From: JADZAI01 sp964390465
GTDB lineage: Bacteria > Pseudomonadota > Alphaproteobacteria > Micropepsales > Micropepsaceae
Length of the DNA: 64,000 bases
Reading direction: 5' to 3'
NCBI GenBank assembly: GCA_964390465.1
Contig: CAYMIJ010000004.1
Span: forward strand, 62,001-126,000
This document shows, in pieces, positions 62,572 through 64,000 of the stretch. Position 1 is the first letter of the stretch. Each line of letters begins with the position of its first letter. The notes under the pieces are model-generated. The model saw only the letters and a list, made by a program, of their open reading frames with translations, was not told where the DNA came from and searched no databases. A program made the position numbers and the translations under genes.

Positions 62572-63411
62572 TTAGTGGTTGAACAGTACGGCCACTGGAG
62601 CGGTTTCGAGCAGGTCGCGCGTCACGCCACCGAACGCCCATTCACGCATCCGGCTGTGTCCGAACGCGCCTGACACGATGAGATCGGCATCGACACGCTG
62701 CGCAACCCGAACGAGGGCTGCTGCCGGACCACCTGTCGCATCGATCTCGTTGACGCCCTTCACTGTTGCGCCATGAGCCGCAAGATGCGCGCAGACATCC
62801 TGCACGGATTCGGTTGGGGTTTCTTCGCCGATGGCAGTCACGAAAACCTCGTCAGCTGCGATGAGCAGCGGCATGGCCGCAGCAATCGCACGACGGGCTT
62901 CGCGCGTATCCTTCCACGCGACGACGATTCGTTTGAATGAGACATGATCGCTGGCTGGGCTGAGCACCAGAACAGGGCGACCTGCACCCATGACGATGTC
63001 AGACGGCGTGACACCCATGTTGAGATCGTCGTCCTTTGAGGTCGCTGGTCTGCTGACCACAACGAGATCAGCGGCGCGGGCCTGCTCAACGACGAATGCC
63101 GCAGAATCCGCTGCTTCGGAGCCGCGCCATTCCAGATCCGCATTCCCTTCTGCTGCTTTGCGAAAGGTGCTTTCAGCTGCCGAGATCAGGCCGTGGACCT
63201 GCTTGCGTGCAGCCTCGATAACTTCGGGCTGGAGCGAGACAAAGCCCTCGCCAAATGGCGCATAGACCGGAATCGCCATTTGGGCTGCACCCACACCGAT
63301 CAGCCGCGCCTGTAGACGCCCGGCAAGACCTGCGGCCATCGCCACGCGTTGAGTGACGCTGGCACTGGCATCAACGTGCACAAGAATGGAGGCAATACCA
63401 GTCTTCGCCAT
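62572..63411 (-). CDS. Universal stress protein (two Usp domains)
   Basis: A 279-residue tandem UspA protein. Domain 1 (about 1-150) begins I-L-V-H-V-D-A-S and ends with R-P-V-L-V-L-S. Domain 2 (about 155-279) begins R-I-V-V-A-W and ends with the ATP-binding G-A-F-G-H-S-R-M-R-E-W-A-F-G-G-V-T; its second glycine motif is complete, so it probably binds ATP. It is convergent with the FNR gene and lies 18 nt downstream of the small membrane peptide, so the two are likely co-transcribed from the FNR box promoter. Confidence 0.88.
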   Translation of the reverse strand: MAKTGIASILVHVDASASVTQRVAMAAGLAGRLQARLIGVGAAQMAIPVYAPFGEGFVSLQPEVIEAARKQVHGLISAAESTFRKAAEGNADLEWRGSEAADSAAFVVEQARAADLVVVSRPATSKDDDLNMGVTPSDIVMGAGRPVLVLSPASDHVSFKRIVVAWKDTREARRAIAAAMPLLIAADEVFVTAIGEETPTESVQDVCAHLAAHGATVKGVNEIDATGGPAAALVRVAQRVDADLIVSGAFGHSRMREWAFGGVTRDLLETAPVAVLFNH

Positions 63412-63429
63412 AGTCCCCTCGCAGTTTGA

Positions 63430-63543
63430 TCAAGAGGCTTCGCGGCCTCCGGCAGAGTAGAGCGTAACACCTGCCAGCGTAACACCAAAGCATACAAACG
63501 CTGCCATGATCAGACCGATGACGAGTGTGACATGTTCAGACAT
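63430..63543 (-). CDS. Small membrane peptide of 37 residues
   Basis: A short frame with a single hydrophobic helix (about residues 6-29: V-T-L-V-I-G-L-I-M-A-A-F-V-C-F-G) and a polar tail. AAAAAGGGG lies upstream of its ATG. It is not recognised as a known respiratory small subunit. It lies 53 nt downstream of a perfect FNR box and 18 nt upstream of the universal stress protein gene, which suggests an anaerobically induced two-gene unit. Because of its size, coding is likely but not certain. Confidence 0.6.
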   Translation of the reverse strand: MSEHVTLVIGLIMAAFVCFGVTLAGVTLYSAGGREAS

Positions 63544-63595
63544 GGGGATCCCCTTTTTGCTTTGAAAGAGGATCCATGGGCAGGCGCTACGCTCA

Positions 63596-63609
63596 TTGAT
63601 CTGGATCAA
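63596..63609 (-). promoter_or_regulatory. FNR box (TTGAT-N4-ATCAA)
   Basis: A perfect palindrome TTGAT-CTGG-ATCAA, the consensus site for FNR/FnrL and related regulators. It lies 53 nt before the start of the 37-residue peptide. A centre near -41.5 would place the transcription start at about 63561, so activation would be class II. The -10 element is weak, as expected for an activator-dependent promoter. The cognate FNR gene is 1 kb away. Confidence 0.8.
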
Positions 63610-63616
63610 CGCTTCT

Positions 63617-64000
63617 TCATTCAGCGCCGCGCGCGACGAAGGAGGGATTGCGATACCTGTCGGCATTCTTCGCATACATGAAAGGGCTGCCATCCAGTTT
63701 TCGCACTGAGCCGCCTGAGGCCGTGAGGACGGCATGTCCCGCAGCGGTGTCCCATTCCATGGTAGGGCCATGGCGCGGATAGAGATCGGCCTCACCCGCC
63801 GCGATGATGCAGAACTTCAACGATGAACCCAGGGTGCGCACAGCCTGGAAATTGTACATTTCCCTGTATTCGTCAGCCTTGTGGATGTCATGGCTGCGCG
63901 ACCACAAGGCAACCGGATGGTCGGGCGGCGTGCGTGCATGAATGCGCCGGGCCTCAGAAAGGTCAGGCGCGCTGGACGCTGCATGCGGCCAGTTCAGAGC
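63617..64000 (-). CDS. cysQ: 3'(2'),5'-bisphosphate nucleotidase CysQ, N-terminal part cut off by the window
   Basis: Only the last 127 codons are in the window. CysQ hydrolyses PAP, a by-product of sulfate assimilation, to AMP. The visible region contains the inositol-monophosphatase-superfamily motif G-S-S-L-K-F-C, A-D-L-Y-P-R-H-G-P-T-M-E-W-D-T-A-A-G-H-A-V-L with the second metal Asp, and N-P-S-F-V-A-R-G. Its 3' end is 8 nt from the FNR box. Confidence 0.88.
   Translation of the reverse strand, partial: ALNWPHAASSAPDLSEARRIHARTPPDHPVALWSRSHDIHKADEYREMYNFQAVRTLGSSLKFCIIAAGEADLYPRHGPTMEWDTAAGHAVLTASGGSVRKLDGSPFMYAKNADRYRNPSFVARGAE

Overview
The window reads as chromosome of an alphaproteobacterium with moderately high GC. 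The evidence is family content: a COQ9-family protein, a DUF1134/EipA-like lipoprotein, an aa3-oxidase subunit IV, split pntA1/pntA2/pntB transhydrogenase genes, an RpoH sigma factor, a serC leader with an intrinsic hairpin, paired YdcH-like proteins and a four-cysteine FNR/FnrL regulator. I cannot fix the order; Hyphomicrobiales, Parvibaculales or a Hyphomonas-like lineage would all fit. There is no phage, transposon, CRISPR array or rRNA operon. Coding density is high, with many 1-8 nt overlaps between successive genes.

Layout. 1-7.6 kb: truncated glmU, a GT4 glycosyltransferase, a GMC oxidoreductase, a PAS protein, an exported collagen-like (Gly-Pro-Pro) protein and a glycine-zipper envelope protein. 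7.6-12.6 kb: acyl-CoA enzymes, a GYF_2 plus Cas2/VapD-like fusion protein, a rhomboid/isomerase/gamma-carbonic-anhydrase operon and a SemiSWEET. 13-16 kb: galU, a double-PilZ protein, an HfaA-like exported protein and an exported protein built on an exact 48-residue repeat ending in A-I-G-N-N. 16-25.7 kb: thioesterase/hydrolase pair, a small CXXCH protein, the pnt operon with an inserted small membrane protein, esterase, DUF2332, galE. 25.7-32.6 kb: ABC exporter, rpsU, two YdcH proteins, a diguanylate cyclase, purEK, COQ9, peptide deformylase. 32.6-38 kb: crotonase, flavoprotein, sugar dehydrogenase, acyl-CoA synthetase. 38-46.5 kb: cpoB, tilS, ftsH, folP, glmM, thiD, map. 46.5-51.2 kb: serC-serA, then purA, each with a terminator-like hairpin at its 5' end. 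51.2-60 kb: flavin oxidoreductase, a TetR-DUF2214 pair with a palindromic operator, rpoH, RluA-family synthase, tRNA-Glu(CTC), hrpB, secF, DUF1134. 60-64 kb: SPFH-NfeD, FNR, universal stress protein, an FNR box, truncated cysQ.

Common threads. Nucleotide-sugar and envelope synthesis (GlmU, GlmM, GalU, GalE, glycosyltransferase) lies beside surface proteins (collagen-like, HfaA-like, 48-residue-repeat) and c-di-GMP functions (GGDEF with an I-site, double PilZ), which suggests a surface-attachment capacity. A redox/oxygen theme is visible in the transhydrogenase operon with its oxidase subunit, the FNR regulator and its box, and the heme-motif protein.

The observations most worth following up are the GYF_2-Cas2-like fusion, the 48-residue repeat protein with its HfaA-like neighbour, the serC attenuator lying inside the serC reading frame, the collagen-like protein, the probably leaderless self-regulated TetR gene, and the FNR box in front of an undescribed 37-residue membrane peptide.
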